Assembly (NCBI RefSeq): GCF_000835495.1
Contig: NW_015622541.1
Location: 2,480,001 to 2,544,000, forward strand
Origin: Cladophialophora immunda
Lineage: Eukaryota > Ascomycota > Eurotiomycetes > Chaetothyriales > Herpotrichiellaceae
Length of the DNA stretch: 64,000 nucleotides
Direction: 5' to 3'
The position numbers and the translations under genes were made by a program. This document shows, in pieces, positions 32,404 through 43,702 of this stretch. Under the pieces are notes generated by a model, which was not told where the DNA came from, did not search any database, and saw only the letters and a list, made by a program, of their open reading frames with translations. Each line of letters opens with the position of its first letter. The stretch's first letter is position 1.

Positions 32404-34014
32404 TTACTCTAACATGGTGGTTGGGTTCTCAAACAGAAATCCATCGAGGTCAAGCAATTCAGGGAAGAACAGTGCCTCGGACTGCGTCAGATTGGCATAG
32501 GCGTGGGCTGAATCGAATGTCAGGGCGGCGCCCATCTTCCACCGATGGGAAGAGTTTTTATCCCTTCGCGCGATGAACTCGTCCCTGTTCTCCGGCGATG
32601 TCAACGTCTTTAAGAACTGCGCCAGGTCAGGCCCCGTTCTGGACTGAAGCGTCTGCTGAGCTCTCGCAATATGGTCGTCGAGCAGTTCGTCATTGACACC
32701 GTAGGGGCTGAGTTTAATGTGGTACAGGAGCAGAGCCGCGAAGCAGACGGAACGGTAGGTGTAGAACGGGACAAGGCAGAGGTTCTTCTCACAGGCGACT
32801 TGGATGAGGCGGATGGCATCCTGTCTTGCGCGCTGGACGATGTAGAAGGTGTCTGGCGAAATAGGGACGTCGTTGTGTAAGGCGAACGACCACAACTGGA
32901 GCATGGAGCTGAGGAAGAATATCTCTTCAATGTCGCTGGGGTCGGGAAAACGAGTTCTCCGGAGTTCGTCGAACTGCTGAGCGAAGATGTTGATGAGACT
33001 TATCCGGGGAATCGGATCTGCCAGGCCGGAAACATTGACGGCGCGTGCGCCGATGGCGTGGGCTGATTCCACTGTAAGATGAGAGATTGAACAGAGATGG
33101 GAGAGCTGCGGCGACACCGAGGGATCATCGAGGGAGGAAAGGAGCGCATAGTCGGCGAAGATGGTGGCCGGAACTCCCAATCGACTGGCTAGAATCTGGT
33201 TAACCACGAAGCATCCAATCCACGTCGTGAGTCGAGCCTCCTGGTCTTCATTTGTAGCATCAGAGCTGGCAGACCCAGGACATGTGACGGCTGGCCGAGG
33301 CAACCCAATTTGCAATGCAATCTGGCATGCGAGTGCGCCGTACATGAAAGACGGGTCGGACCTCTGCGATTTGAAGGGAAAGGGCCACATGGAGAGGATC
33401 AGAAGGGCCTGCACAACCTCGACCGAGGCGTTGCTTGGATCCAACACGCTAGCAACTTGACAGCGGACGATGTCTGCAAACTGGGGACGTGCTTTGTCCG
33501 TGGAAGCGACAGCACAGATAACCCAGAATAGGAGTGGACAGCGGCCGTAGACTGTCTCGACGGACCGACACATCTGGAATGGGAGATACGGGTGGCATCT
33601 GGTGAAGTAGATGCGGAATAGCTCATTGGCTTGCGTGGCTGTGAGTTGGACATGGCTGTTGCCTCTGTAGTACAGATTTGAGCCTGGTATGATGGGTTGT
33701 TGTATGGCCGGTATAGGGACAATGGCTGTTGAGGCGTTTTCTGGCCCCCAAGACGACGCATTGGTTTCCAGCGAGGTGGTGGGACTCTCACCGACAGGTC
33801 CTTCCGTCGTCAGCACAGAGGTCAATGCCCTCAATCGGGTCACTTCGTCCTGCAGCTCAGCCAGCATCCGCCGCTTGGGAGTTCGTCGAAAGTTAGCCCC
33901 AAAGACGCACTTGGCGTTGACACTGCGGCAACGAGTACAGCCCTCGGGGCCGGCGACATCTGCATCGCATCCCACTTTCCACTGCCGGCAGCGGATGCAC
34001 GCCTTCGCCTTCAT
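32404..34014 (-). CDS. Zn(II)2Cys6 transcription factor
   Basis: An intronless 536-aa predicted nuclear regulator. The zinc cluster begins at Cys6: C6-IR-C9-RQWKVG-C16, nine residues, C26-TR-C29-RSVNAK-C36. The usual Arg before the third Cys (KxRC) is Gly here (KVGC), and the inter-Cys loop is longer than average. A basic linker (RRTPKRR) and a short coiled coil (MLAELQDEVTRLRALTSVL) for dimerisation follow, then a helical Fungal_trans-like region (NELFRIYFTRCHPYLPF, LLILSMWPF, GALACQIALQIGLPRP). It is divergent from the D-2-hydroxyacid dehydrogenase gene across 0.69 kb, making the 34.7-43.2 kb catabolic set its likeliest target (inference). Confidence 0.86.
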   Translation of the reverse strand: MKAKACIRCRQWKVGCDADVAGPEGCTRCRSVNAKCVFGANFRRTPKRRMLAELQDEVTRLRALTSVLTTEGPVGESPTTSLETNASSWGPENASTAIVPIPAIQQPIIPGSNLYYRGNSHVQLTATQANELFRIYFTRCHPYLPFQMCRSVETVYGRCPLLFWVICAVASTDKARPQFADIVRCQVASVLDPSNASVEVVQALLILSMWPFPFKSQRSDPSFMYGALACQIALQIGLPRPAVTCPGSASSDATNEDQEARLTTWIGCFVVNQILASRLGVPATIFADYALLSSLDDPSVSPQLSHLCSISHLTVESAHAIGARAVNVSGLADPIPRISLINIFAQQFDELRRTRFPDPSDIEEIFFLSSMLQLWSFALHNDVPISPDTFYIVQRARQDAIRLIQVACEKNLCLVPFYTYRSVCFAALLLYHIKLSPYGVNDELLDDHIARAQQTLQSRTGPDLAQFLKTLTSPENRDEFIARRDKNSSHRWKMGAALTFDSAHAYANLTQSEALFFPELLDLDGFLFENPTTMLE

Positions 34015-34700
34015 TGTCCGGGGGGGTTTCGTTGATCACGAGGATGCCGAGAGGAGGTGAAGCATTCCGACATAGGCGCAAAGAAATCGGAATGGGCTGA
34101 CGGGTCTGCTTCGTCTTATATCCCCTCGACTCTCTCCCCGAAGCGTCAACCCCGCTTGAATCTCCCAAGTTGGCCAATCAACACTCGGGCTTTGGGCTAG
34201 CGTTGCGAGTTTCGCAACAGACCTGGTCTCGATTCGGGCGTCCGCTTGGGGTCAACCTGGGGCAGTCCCCAGATTGCATTGCGGTATCGGAATTGCGGGA
34301 GGATGTGGGGAGCCCGAGGGATCCACAACACAGTAAGGCATCTCATTCAGGCGAAGGAATGCCGATGTGAGTGTGCCAGCTGCCTCAACACCCCTTTCAT
34401 CGCTTGAATTGCTCAAAGTCGGCAAGCATACGGGATGATTCTTTCTCGGACAATCTTTTGCACGAAATCACCTTTGAATGGGGTTGCAGACGTTGCAGTC
34501 AGTTCGCGATTGCCACTAATGACGTGGGCGGGAGAGGCATCTCGGATAGCATACTTACTACGAGAATTGCAGCAGCTGTTTGGGCTTGGGCCACGGTCCG
34601 CTACGACTATTTTGATTGCTGCTCAGAAGGTTGCCTCCCAGGAGCACCGATCAAACACAAGATCTGACTGTCTGGCTGAATGCAATGATCCTTCCTCGAG
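34015..34700. promoter_or_regulatory. Divergent promoter, Zn2Cys6 gene / D-2-hydroxyacid dehydrogenase
   Basis: CGG triplets cluster around 34276-34300, where ATTGCGG occurs twice with ATCGGAAT between. No gene was seen. Confidence 0.4.
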
Positions 34701-35761
34701 ATGCTCGCTCCCAAGCCACGGATACTCTTTTTCAACCCCGTGCGCCATGCGCTGAAGGCATATGAGGCTCTTGGTCAAGTGGCTCGGGTCGAAGTGGTGA
34801 CCAGCAAGTCGCGCGAAGAGTTCTTTAGAGATACTCGAGATAAATACCATGACATTCAAGCCATATATCGAACATCCGCCAGCGGAGCTGTAAGTCAGGC
34901 GCCCTTGGTCTCTTCTCAATGATTATGGACTGACCGGAGGAGGTGGCGGGCAATTTCGACAAAGAATTCATCCAGCAACTTCCTCCCTCGCTAAAGTACA
35001 TTTGTCACAACGGGGCTGGCTATGATCAGATTGACGTGGAGGCATGCAAGGCTCGAAACATCATAGTCACCTATGCTCCGACGCCAGTCACCAACGCAAC
35101 CGCCGACCTCACAATCTTCCTCCTGCTGGGGGCCCTCAGGCAGTTGAATCCCGGGATCCAGAGTCTGCGCAGCGGTCGTTTCAAAAAGGGCGTCGACTTT
35201 GGCCATGACCCACAGGGGAAGACCTTGAGCATTTTAGGCATGGGTCGCATTGGCAAGGCTGTGGTCCAGCGTGCAAAGCCCTTTGGCTTGAGGATCTTGT
35301 ATCACAGCCGGACAAAACTGCCGGACGAAGAGGAGAGCGGCGCCACTTATACCTCTTTCGCCCAACTACTGTCAGAGAGTGATATAATATCCATCCACGT
35401 GCCATTATCCAACGCGACAAGACACCTTATCGGAAAGGATCAGATCTCGGCAATGAAACGCGGTGTTGTGATTGTGAACACGGCCCGGGGAGCCATCATT
35501 GACGAAGCAGCAATGGCTGCCGCACTCGATGAGGGCCATATCGCAGCCGTCGGCTTGGATGTCTATGAGAACGAGCCTATTGTCAACGAGCGGCTTCTGA
35601 ACAACGACCGTGCGCTACTGATTCCCCATCTGGGAACGCACACAACAGAAACGTTGGCTGAAATGGAGACATTGGCCATGGAGAACGCTCGCCGTGGAGT
35701 ACTGGGGGAAGAGCTTCTGACGGTGGTTCCAGAACTGCTCACGGCGGCGAACAAGTCATAG
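34701..35761 (+). CDS. D-2-hydroxyacid dehydrogenase (glyoxylate/hydroxypyruvate reductase-like)
   Basis: A 335-aa NAD(P)-dependent oxidoreductase reducing 2-oxo acids to D-2-hydroxy acids. Exons 34701-34889 and 34943-35761 with a 53-bp intron. The substrate-binding domain has HNGAGYDQID; the nucleotide-binding domain carries GMGRIG (about residues 162-167) and the catalytic trio: Arg in VNTARGAIID, Glu in VYENEP and His in IPHLGTHT. The length is normal. No targeting signal or peroxisomal C-terminus (it ends ANKS). Exon 1 starts at the ATG before APKPRILFFNP, the usual first strand. It is the first gene of a presumed acid-catabolic group that continues on the opposite strand. Confidence 0.9.
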
Positions 35762-36364
35762 CCAAACCTTGGTGGCCACGGCTTGACAGTATGCCAAAAT
35801 AGAATAGAAAGCCAGCTCGTTTCCCCTGGCACACGACAATAAAGTCGGCCTCCTTTTTTTCGAAGAGCTCAAGGATGTACCATTGATTGTTTAGTATGAG
35901 GCTGTGGAGTTATGTCTCCTCAGCGGACCTAGGCTTCGGTATGTGGGGGTGTCGCTTGATTGTTGAGATAGATTGCGTTCAGGTTGTCCAAAATGAGCCT
36001 CTTCTTAATCTATCTTAAGCGTATACAAATTGAGGAGGCTAGTGTGGCCAAGGACAATTCCGATCCTCGCATCACCGGTAGCAGCAGCTTTTTACGAGTG
36101 GGCACCTGTCGGGAATGCCCCAGACATCGTCTTGTCATTTCTTCCATTTACCTGCTGCAGTGCGCTCCGTGGCTCGCCGTCGCATGGCGTGAATAGAATG
36201 GGAGAAGGCTATCATTCGATTGATCTATCAGATGCAGTACGGGTTTTACGGATGAATTGTTCTAGGCCAAACACTTAATTCAAAAAAGAAAATTACATCC
36301 AAATCGAGTCCGTCAAGATCAAATCTCTCGTCCGTTTAATCCCCTCTTCAAAAGTCACTCTCTA
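35762..36364. other. Convergent intergenic region, no gene seen
   Basis: Between the 3' ends of the dehydrogenase and the AtuA-like gene. No feature was recognised. Confidence 0.45.
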
Positions 36365-38365
36365 CTACTCTCGACCCCAAGGTAGGGTCAGGAACAGAAG
36401 AGGCGCATGCTGTTGTGAACCGTGCGTGTCTGTTTCTTCAAATCCGGCCGAGGCGCGATACCGGGGAATGGTGGCTTTGAACGCTCTCGCAGGGTCCCAC
36501 CAGAGAGCAGCGACGACATCGCTTTCCGGAATATTGTAGAGCTTGGCCACAGCGGCGCCCGAGAGCACGTTCGCCTTCTTCACCCTTTGGTAGACCTCTT
36601 CCTCCTTGAACATGATGTCAAAGGTCACTTCATAGGGTCCAGCGATCTTGCTGCGGACGACCGAGGCAATGTCTCCTAGATAGCATGTCCCTGCGGACGG
36701 CGCGGGCTTCAGATAATAAGTCTTGGGCTGGCCGGCAGTGGCTGCTGGAGCCTTGAGTTGTCCCATGAGAGCGTCGGCCTTGACGGCAACTTTTTCACCT
36801 AGGGTCGACGGGTTAGTGGCTTGAGGACACTTGTGACGAGAGCAGACAAGCTGATGCAAACATACGAGTATCAACGAACGTGTTGGACCCTTCGAAAACG
36901 TCCACCTTGAAGGGGAACAGGCCCACAGGATCCGCCTTGTGGATGAGGTGGTACATGCAGAATTCGGGAACCGGGCCGATCGGGGTCTCGCAGGGGGTGA
37001 TGGGCCAGGCGAAGTTTCCGGCGGTTGCAAGCTGGCCGGGATACGGGGCATGGGTCAAGCCCATCTTGGTCCTGTTGGCCACTTCGTTGGCTTGCTCCTG
37101 CGTGGGTGCCCTGCACTGGACGACGACGCAGACCTCTTTGGGCAGGCTCTTGTCCGGCTCGAGAGCCCCCATAACACCGTTGATGCCGTATGTGATAATC
37201 TTGGTCTCATATGGGTAGTTGCCGGACATCCTGGCCCCGACCGTCTCCTTGACCGCAGGGATCCAAGTGTCGAGCTGGGAAATCAGGATCGGGTCCCTAA
37301 AAGCCCCAACGAAACTGTTCTGATAGCCATTGATGCGCGCCGCCTCGGCCTTGACGGTATACTCACCCTCTGGCTGTGGAATGAACTTAGGGCCACGCAC
37401 TCTCACCGTGCGTTCATCAACTTGCTCGTAGGTCATATCCTTGGTATGGAGCTCACCGCCTGGCCCTTGGAGTATGTCCGGTCTGCTCTTCTCATATAGA
37501 AGATGGGCAGCCACTGACAAGGGAGTGCAGCGTGCTCCTGGCTGGAGAGGGATTAGGTCGAAGTTATCGCGACGTACAATTGCAAGGGATTCTCTAGATT
37601 TAGGAATCGCACATTGCGCCCCGCACTCCATAATCTTGCCCATGGCATAATTGATACCTGTCACATGACACTTGGTTAACTATTGCCCCTTGGGCGGATG
37701 GGGTAGTGGTGATAAAGACCAGGGAAAGGACAACAGGATAGATACCTACCGAGATCTTCAAACCCATGATGGATGCAGAACGCCGCGTATGGGGCTGGAT
37801 CATAAGAGCGACCGCCGATAATGATGTCGAAGTCCGGGTTCTCGTTCATTGCCTTGACGTAGGGCTCCAAGCCCATCTGTGCAACAATCCGAACTGCAGA
37901 ATCGATGTCGTCCTCCTTTAGCTCAGGGACGGCTTGACCACAGGGGCTCATAAGATTGTCCTTGAACTTCTGGCGGACAGTCTCCTTCGGAATCTCGGCG
38001 TAGATGCTGATGACCTTCATGGGACGGTAGCCATTCTCCTCGACTATCTCTTTGATAAGCCGAGTACTCATGTCAACCAGCTCGTTCGAGCCTGAACCGC
38101 CAGCAGAGCCAATCAGGCAGCGAACTCCATGAGTATGGCAAGCCTTGACCAGCTCGCCAAAATCCCTCTTGTAGCCTTGGGGGGAGGCTGCAGTCTTCCC
38201 AAGCGCTAGACGGCCAGGACCACTGTCGGTTGAGCCAGCATCGGCAATGATAGCGTCAACCCCGGAGTCCACCACGTCCCAGAAGACACTAGAGTTCCAT
38301 CCTTGGCCAAACTGGCCAACAGGAGTAAAGATTCTCAGTTCATCCTTTGTTCTTCCAGGAGACAT
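36365..38365 (-). CDS. AtuA-like acyl/terpene-utilisation protein fused to DUF4387
   Basis: A predicted 613-aa protein in three exons: 38365-37750, 37657-36866 and 36798-36365. The N-terminal about 460 residues form an acyclic terpene utilisation AtuA (DUF1446-type) domain, seen in VGQFGQGWNS, ADAGSTDSGPG, GSAGGSGSNE and IGGRSYDPAPYAAFC. The last about 110 residues (YYLKPAPSAGTCYLGDIASV, PYEVTFDIMF, YNIPESDVVAALWWDPARA) match a DUF4387-like domain, often a separate small gene in bacteria. Bacterial AtuA belongs to the citronellol/geranyl-CoA route, but its reaction is not established. Cytosolic. The ATG at 38365 was chosen as it opens the conserved part. It stands upstream of and co-directional with the sugar-porter and lactonase genes. 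Confidence 0.8.
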
Positions 38366-39384
38366 GTTGTTGAAAGGACTGAATTGTAATGGTAACGATG
38401 TTTGATGCTGTGGTTCTGGTTCTGTTGCCGTTGTTTGGGTATTCAACTTGCTTTGTGCTCTGGTGATTCCTTGCAATGTATGCCGAGTGAGGTGAATTCA
38501 AGCGCTCTTTATGACTTAGCCTTGTCGCTCCAAAGACAAACAAATGGCTCATCCTGCCGGGTCGCTGGTGCGCAATCGCAAACCTACATGCACAACTCCT
38601 GATCGGGGTAAATTTCAAACGACCACACAGCGACCATAGCCGCGTATCTTGGTCAGGTTGAGAAGCAGACATGTCTCCACAAGCCAGGCTATTCGGCACA
38701 CCAAATGTGATAGTAAGGAGGACCTCGGAGTGTCAGTCTGGATTGCGAGGAAAGCCAAGGGTCAGCGATTTGCGGAGGACCAAGTTTGTGGGGAAAGCTG
38801 GGGGACGATCATGCGATGTGGCATTGCGGACTCGCAATGGGTCCACACCCAGAATCCCGCAACCGGCATCATACGGGATGGAAGTTACCAGGCAGCCAGG
38901 CCAGACGATGCCGAAGTGAACACCTCCATCGATCAGCAATTCGAACTAGGCTGGACCGTGGCCGCACACCTTCTATCACGAACTCGCGGGTGAATTTCTT
39001 CCCGCATCAGACTAGTCTCATGCCCTTGCAGAGGTGGGTGGAGTTCGCAGCTGGCAGGTCCTGGCTACCGCTACTAACTTCGCCAAAGAGAGAGAAGCCT
39101 GTCTGGTTGCCTGATGTTCAGAACTACTATCCAATAAGATCTACTGGGCCTGGGTGGTGACAAACGAAGAAGAATTGGTTGAAAACGCAGATAGAGAAAG
39201 GAAGATATCAGTTGAGCTTCATCACGAGGGATAAATATCATGATTGATATGCTGTTCACTTGCTATAACTATCCCGTAGATGATGGTTCCTTGTTCCGTA
39301 GACCTCAGGCTTTCCCCATGCAAAGGAAGGTGGCACTCTCCAAGGCATTCCTCCGGGTCCTCCCCTTACCCCTGGTCGTGTACT
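38366..39384. other. Intergenic, 1 kb, no gene seen
   Basis: Between the start of the AtuA-like gene and the end of the MFS gene, both minus strand. Several overlapping open frames of about 100 codons, on both strands, show no domain and no splice support. It should hold the AtuA promoter. Confidence 0.4.
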
Positions 39385-41172
39385 TTACATTTCAGCAACT
39401 TCCTTCAGCTCAATAGAAGGACCTTCTCCGGACTTTTCAGTTTCTTTGTCAGCATCTGATTCCGGGAGGATCTGACCGTGCCTATACTTGCGGAACTGGT
39501 TGACAGGTACCCTGAGTCGGAACAGATGGTCGATCTCTTCAAGAGAAAATCCGCGGCACTCTGGCACGCAGAAGATGGCAAAAAGCAGGGTGAGAAATGC
39601 GATGGGCCCGAAAATAAAGCCAACCTTCGACCCCAGATTGGCGTATGGCGAATATAAGAGGTAGGGGATGGTGAACGAGACGACAAATTGCGTGACAACA
39701 GTGATGATGCTGGATACAGTGTAGGTGATATCTCGCATACCTATTTCCGAGTGTTAGCCAATTGACTGGACCGTGGACTTTATTAACATACGTGAGGTCG
39801 GTATCTCGGATGAAATAATATGATAGATTGGTCCCCATCCGAACACAAAGCCCAGGTAGAAGACGGTAAATAGGGCCGTGAGACCGGTCTTTACCCCCTT
39901 GCTAGGATCTGATATAGTGCCGAGGCCACCAATGGCAAGGAAAGTGGTAGTCTGAATGATGGACCCGATGATCAATGGGGGCCTGCAGTAAAATATGTTA
40001 GCTTGGAGACTTCTGCTGTACAATGGAGTTGGTTGAAACTTACTTGCGACCTATTCTGTCGAATAGGTACATTGCGGCCAAGATGACGACAATCTGCAAT
40101 GAGGTATTGATGAGGAACATCTGGAAAGGATTGGGTCCGTGGAGATCAGTCAGGAAGATGGTACCGTATTTACTGAACAGCCCTTGTCCGCTGATCTGAA
40201 TGCAGACATTCGAGCCGATAACGATGAGCGATCGCTTGCGGTTGATTCCTTGCCACATTTCTTTGAATGTGCCCTTGTCATGGGTGACGGTGACAATCAT
40301 GGCAACTTGGTCACGGAATTCTTCCATGATCTCCTCTTCCGTGAATTTGCCGTTTCTGTATAACCGAAGAGAATCGAGGGCTTCCTGGGTTTGTTCTCGG
40401 ACTAAAAGCCAACGGGGCGACTAACAGCAAAATAAGTAAGGAGAAGGCAGAATGGGTCAGGTTATCAAGTGACAAGATCAACACACATACCTCGCGCATG
40501 AATAAAGAGCCCACGAAAACAACCACCGGAATGACGAAGAAAATGCCAAAGGGGATACGAAATGCACTTTCAGTGTCCAATTTGCTCGTCCCGTAGGTAA
40601 TGCACGCCATGATGAAAGCGCCAACCTGGACGCAGTGTCAGCAAGTCAGCAGCACCGCTACAGCGAGCATTTGCACTCACCATTGTACCGAGCTGGAAAG
40701 TGCCGATAATCATTCCTCGGATCTTCGGAGGAGCAATTTCTGCCTGAAATACAGGAACCGTGACGAGTTCCTGTCCAAGGTACACATAGTTGAAAATGCG
40801 ACCGATGAGAACCTGTTCTTTCTTCTGCGCAGTAACAAGCAAAAGAGCCGACAAGACTGCCCATAAAGACATGACCCAGAACGAAGCCCTTCGGCCCCAA
40901 CGTCGAGCGATCCAACCGCCTGTAATGACGCCGAAGGCTTGACCGACGTATGTAAGGCTGTTCAGGAGGGAGAGGAAGTAGGGGTCCAATGCATATCGTT
41001 CGAGCTTTGCGTTGTAAGCGCCAAACTTCTTATTGAACGCCGTCATCGCCTGGGTGTTTGAGAACGCGACGAGGTCCATTCCGAAATTGATTTGAGACAG
41101 CATCATGACGGTGGAAGCAAACGCCAATCGCCCATTGACGTTTTGCGTGATCCTGTTATTGAAGGACACCAT
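39385..41172 (-). CDS. MFS sugar-porter family transporter
   Basis: Predicted 516-aa plasma-membrane permease with 12 helices, proton-coupled uptake of a sugar, polyol or quinate-like acid. Exons 41172-40681, 40625-40491, 40420-40044, 39982-39792, 39740-39385; introns 55, 70, 61 and 51 bp. Sugar-porter signatures are all visible: GWIARRWGRR after helix 2, IFNYVYLGQE and PPKIRG before helix 5, ESPRWLLV before the central loop (rebuilt over an intron), DRIGRK after helix 8, and the PECRGFSLEEID variant of PETKG after helix 12. It probably imports the substrate handled by the flanking AtuA-like, dehydrogenase and lactonase proteins (inference from position). Confidence 0.9.
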
Positions 41173-41942
41173 GATGTTGGGATTTTGGCGCAGTAGAGAC
41201 CCTGCGCCACAAAGATACTGAGGACTGGGAAGATCTTTGAAGAATAAGAACCAACGTCTGGAGTAGAAGTTTGAAGTAACTTGAGCTCGGGAGGAGGCAA
41301 TTGAAGGGCTGCGGAGCTAGGGGAATCCGGCCCTTAATATATCTAGGAAAGCAAAAGGATCCAAGGAGGCAACGTGAGGATGTGAGATTCCCCACCACGA
41401 CTCTTCTATACCCCGTGGGGTTTTGGCCAGAAGCCAGGCCCATGGTCAAAGTATTTTTTTCGGTAGCTCGTCCGTTCACGCGCTGCCATTGATCGGTCAC
41501 TGCGAAAGTCGCTAAGAAAACTGGGTCCAACAACCTCGGCCGAAGCAGGGTGGCACCGCAAGGGAGAAGGCCATCACTTGCTAGAATGCGGTGAATTTTC
41601 ACCCCGATGGAAACGAATTATACCAGTTGTTGTGTGACAATGAGGGTGAAAGATTCAGCGGACAAATCTCAAGGAAAAGGGCCGACAGAACAGATCTCAT
41701 CACAGAAGACGTCTAGCGTAGAACCACCGTTGAGAACAGAACCATTCTTTAGCTGCTGCTAGAATCTCTGCAATCTAGGGAAACGCATTGAAACGTCGCA
41801 ACAATGTATTTCCGATACCCTTGTCAAGCCATATGCTTCCATTTAACGTAGGATTTATGTCTCGTGCTATGATATCGGACGGTAACGTTGATCGCTCAAT
41901 CGAGATTGGCGAAGTTATGGCATCGTCCGTATAGCCGCGATG
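41173..41942. promoter_or_regulatory. Intergenic, promoter of sugar-porter gene
   Basis: Between two minus-strand genes, with no coding signature. It should contain the transporter promoter and lactonase terminator. Confidence 0.4.
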
Positions 41943-43187
41943 TTATTTCCACAACACACACATCGGTCCTTCTATCCGACCTTTCTTGAATTCCTCACGA
42001 CTGTGTCGGCCCTCTTCTCCTTTCACAAAGGTGACCTTGTCTGGAGTAGCTTGGTTGGGAGCCTCCACCTTTACGCTGATTCGGCCTCTGACTTCTCCAA
42101 GCAATCCGGTCGTCACGTCTCTCTCAAAAACGACAATGTCTTGGCTGAACTGATGGGCAATAGCCACCCACTTGTTCTCCTTGTCGTTGGAGAGCGCAAA
42201 CATTCGAGGGTGCTTACCCCGTGTCGATTGAGATTCAAGGTATGTTAGGTGGTGTTCATCATGTGCAGGGTCGGCGTCAACGGAATAAATCGTGAGAATG
42301 TCATCGTCTGCGCTCGTCAAGTTTCGATTGGACGCATAGACAAATCTCCCGTCATTGCTAACAGCGATCTCAGCAGCCAAATCTTTATGCTCGGCGGGGG
42401 TGGGAGCAAGGTCTTTCCCCATAGCTGAAACCCTCTGCTTGAACTCAACCGTCAGACCTTGTGGTCCTCTAGCCTTATAGCTCAGGACGAAGACACGAAC
42501 TGAGTTGTCCTTCTCGCTGATGAGGTACATATATGCCTTGGAGGGACTGATTGGATTGAATGCCACATGTCGAGCGCCCGCTGGTGCTGGTATATGAATG
42601 CTGTACACTTTTTCAACTTGACGGGGACCCTGAGTATAGTAGATATCCACGCGGTCCATAGTCCGAAGAGGTACGATCAAAAACTGCCCGGAAGGATCAA
42701 ACGTTGCTTGGTGTGGGTGTGCTTCTTTCGGCCCAGGGTCCGACTGATTGTAGTCAAATACAAAGGTGGGCGTGCCGATGGAGCCGTCCTCAGATAATGG
42801 GTAGATAGAAAGCGTCGACGCCGTGATGTTCGCAGCCGCGAGTATCTTCCCGTCTGGGCTCACCTCACAGTGTACGCCTCCTTTGCCGTTGCTGCTTGCC
42901 CGATTCAAAAGCACAAGTCCTGTCCCAGTGGCAGCTGAAGCCAGAAGAGGCGTTCTTCGGAACGCAAACACCCCACCTGATCCAGAATCGCTGTTCGGGT
43001 AGTTCGTGCGGCTGATGCTGTACACCTTGTCCCCAGACGCAGTGAGCCATCCCGGCATGAAACCCGCATCTGTGTTCACAGCAACAATGGACAAAGATTC
43101 ATTTGCACTTTTTCCGGGGTCAAAAGCAATTTCGACTATTCCAGTGCTTTGGAGAGCAACATAGAGCCCAAAAGAGTTCTCAGCCAT
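41943..43187 (-). CDS. Seven-bladed propeller lactonase (6-phosphogluconolactonase / carboxymuconate cyclase-like)
   Basis: An intronless protein of 414 aa from the ATG at 43187 (422 aa if the upstream in-frame ATG at 43211 is used) of the lactonase, seven-bladed beta-propeller family. In fungi this fold includes carboxy-cis,cis-muconate cyclases of the protocatechuate branch and 6-phosphogluconolactonase-like lactonases. Repeated blade patterns are visible: GGVHCEVSPDGKILAAAN, AHPHQATFDPSGQFLIVP, GARHVAFNPISPSKAYMY, AEIAVSNDGRFVYASNRN, KHPRMFALSNDKENKWVAIA. The HPHQ and AEI-SNDG-FVYASNR motifs are family marks. No signal peptide. A palindrome of the TTCGGAAT half-site lies about 330 bp upstream. 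Which lactone is used is open. Confidence 0.85.
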   Translation of the reverse strand: MAENSFGLYVALQSTGIVEIAFDPGKSANESLSIVAVNTDAGFMPGWLTASGDKVYSISRTNYPNSDSGSGGVFAFRRTPLLASAATGTGLVLLNRASSNGKGGVHCEVSPDGKILAAANITASTLSIYPLSEDGSIGTPTFVFDYNQSDPGPKEAHPHQATFDPSGQFLIVPLRTMDRVDIYYTQGPRQVEKVYSIHIPAPAGARHVAFNPISPSKAYMYLISEKDNSVRVFVLSYKARGPQGLTVEFKQRVSAMGKDLAPTPAEHKDLAAEIAVSNDGRFVYASNRNLTSADDDILTIYSVDADPAHDEHHLTYLESQSTRGKHPRMFALSNDKENKWVAIAHQFSQDIVVFERDVTTGLLGEVRGRISVKVEAPNQATPDKVTFVKGEEGRHSREEFKKGRIEGPMCVLWK

Positions 43188-43211
43188 GTCATGAATGTAT
43201 CTGGCCAGCAA

Positions 43212-43702
43212 TTGACGATTATGTCCGTTTGTCTAGTGCTTTGGCGAATCGAGGCGATCTGGGGAAGAGAATAACCGGTTAAGTAATCGGTGTTCCGTTG
43301 TTCTGCGTATGGACTTCGCGTCTCCGAAGAATCAACAATCCGACTTTCCCCATGAGCCGGAGACTCTCATCAGGACCTTCTCCGATGAAGACGCAACGCT
43401 TCAAGCCGGCTCTAATTATTGGCCTATAATCTATCTCCCGAGTGAAGCTCAAGTGGGCGTACACGGTTTTGCCACCTTCCGCTCAGACAGATTGCGAGGA
43501 ATGCCGAACGACGTATTCCGAAATTCGGAATCCGCCCGCAAAACGGCTATGACTGAAAGTTTTCAAATTCAGCCTAAGGTAAATACCTGGTCTATGGGTT
43601 TTGATTTTCTTGTCCTGAATTGTCGCAAAGATATTAGTATCCTCAAGAATGCTATGGTGCAAAGACTGCGAACAGCAATCCACGACGTGAGTAATTGATA
43701 GA
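43212..43702. promoter_or_regulatory. Intergenic, upstream of lactonase gene
   Basis: It contains the odd-length palindrome ATTCCGAAATTCGGAAT (43515-43531). A plus-strand 129-codon open frame here was not called, as it has no protein character. Confidence 0.4.
43515..43531. promoter_or_regulatory. Palindrome ATTCCGAA-A-TTCGGAAT
   Basis: Perfect 8-bp arms around one base. The half-site TTCGGAAT is the same as in the palindrome at 26152-26171 but in the everted orientation (CCG-N5-CGG). Confidence 0.5.

Noticed and set aside
4503..34014. Classical secondary-metabolite biosynthetic cluster
   Set aside because: Tailoring-type genes are present but no PKS, NRPS, terpene synthase or DMATS gene was found in the window.
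36939..37499. 186-codon plus-strand open frame within the AtuA-like gene
   Set aside because: Antisense shadow of a conserved coding exon.
43309..43698. 129-codon plus-strand open frame upstream of the lactonase gene
   Set aside because: No recognisable protein features, and it spans the palindrome at 43515-43531.
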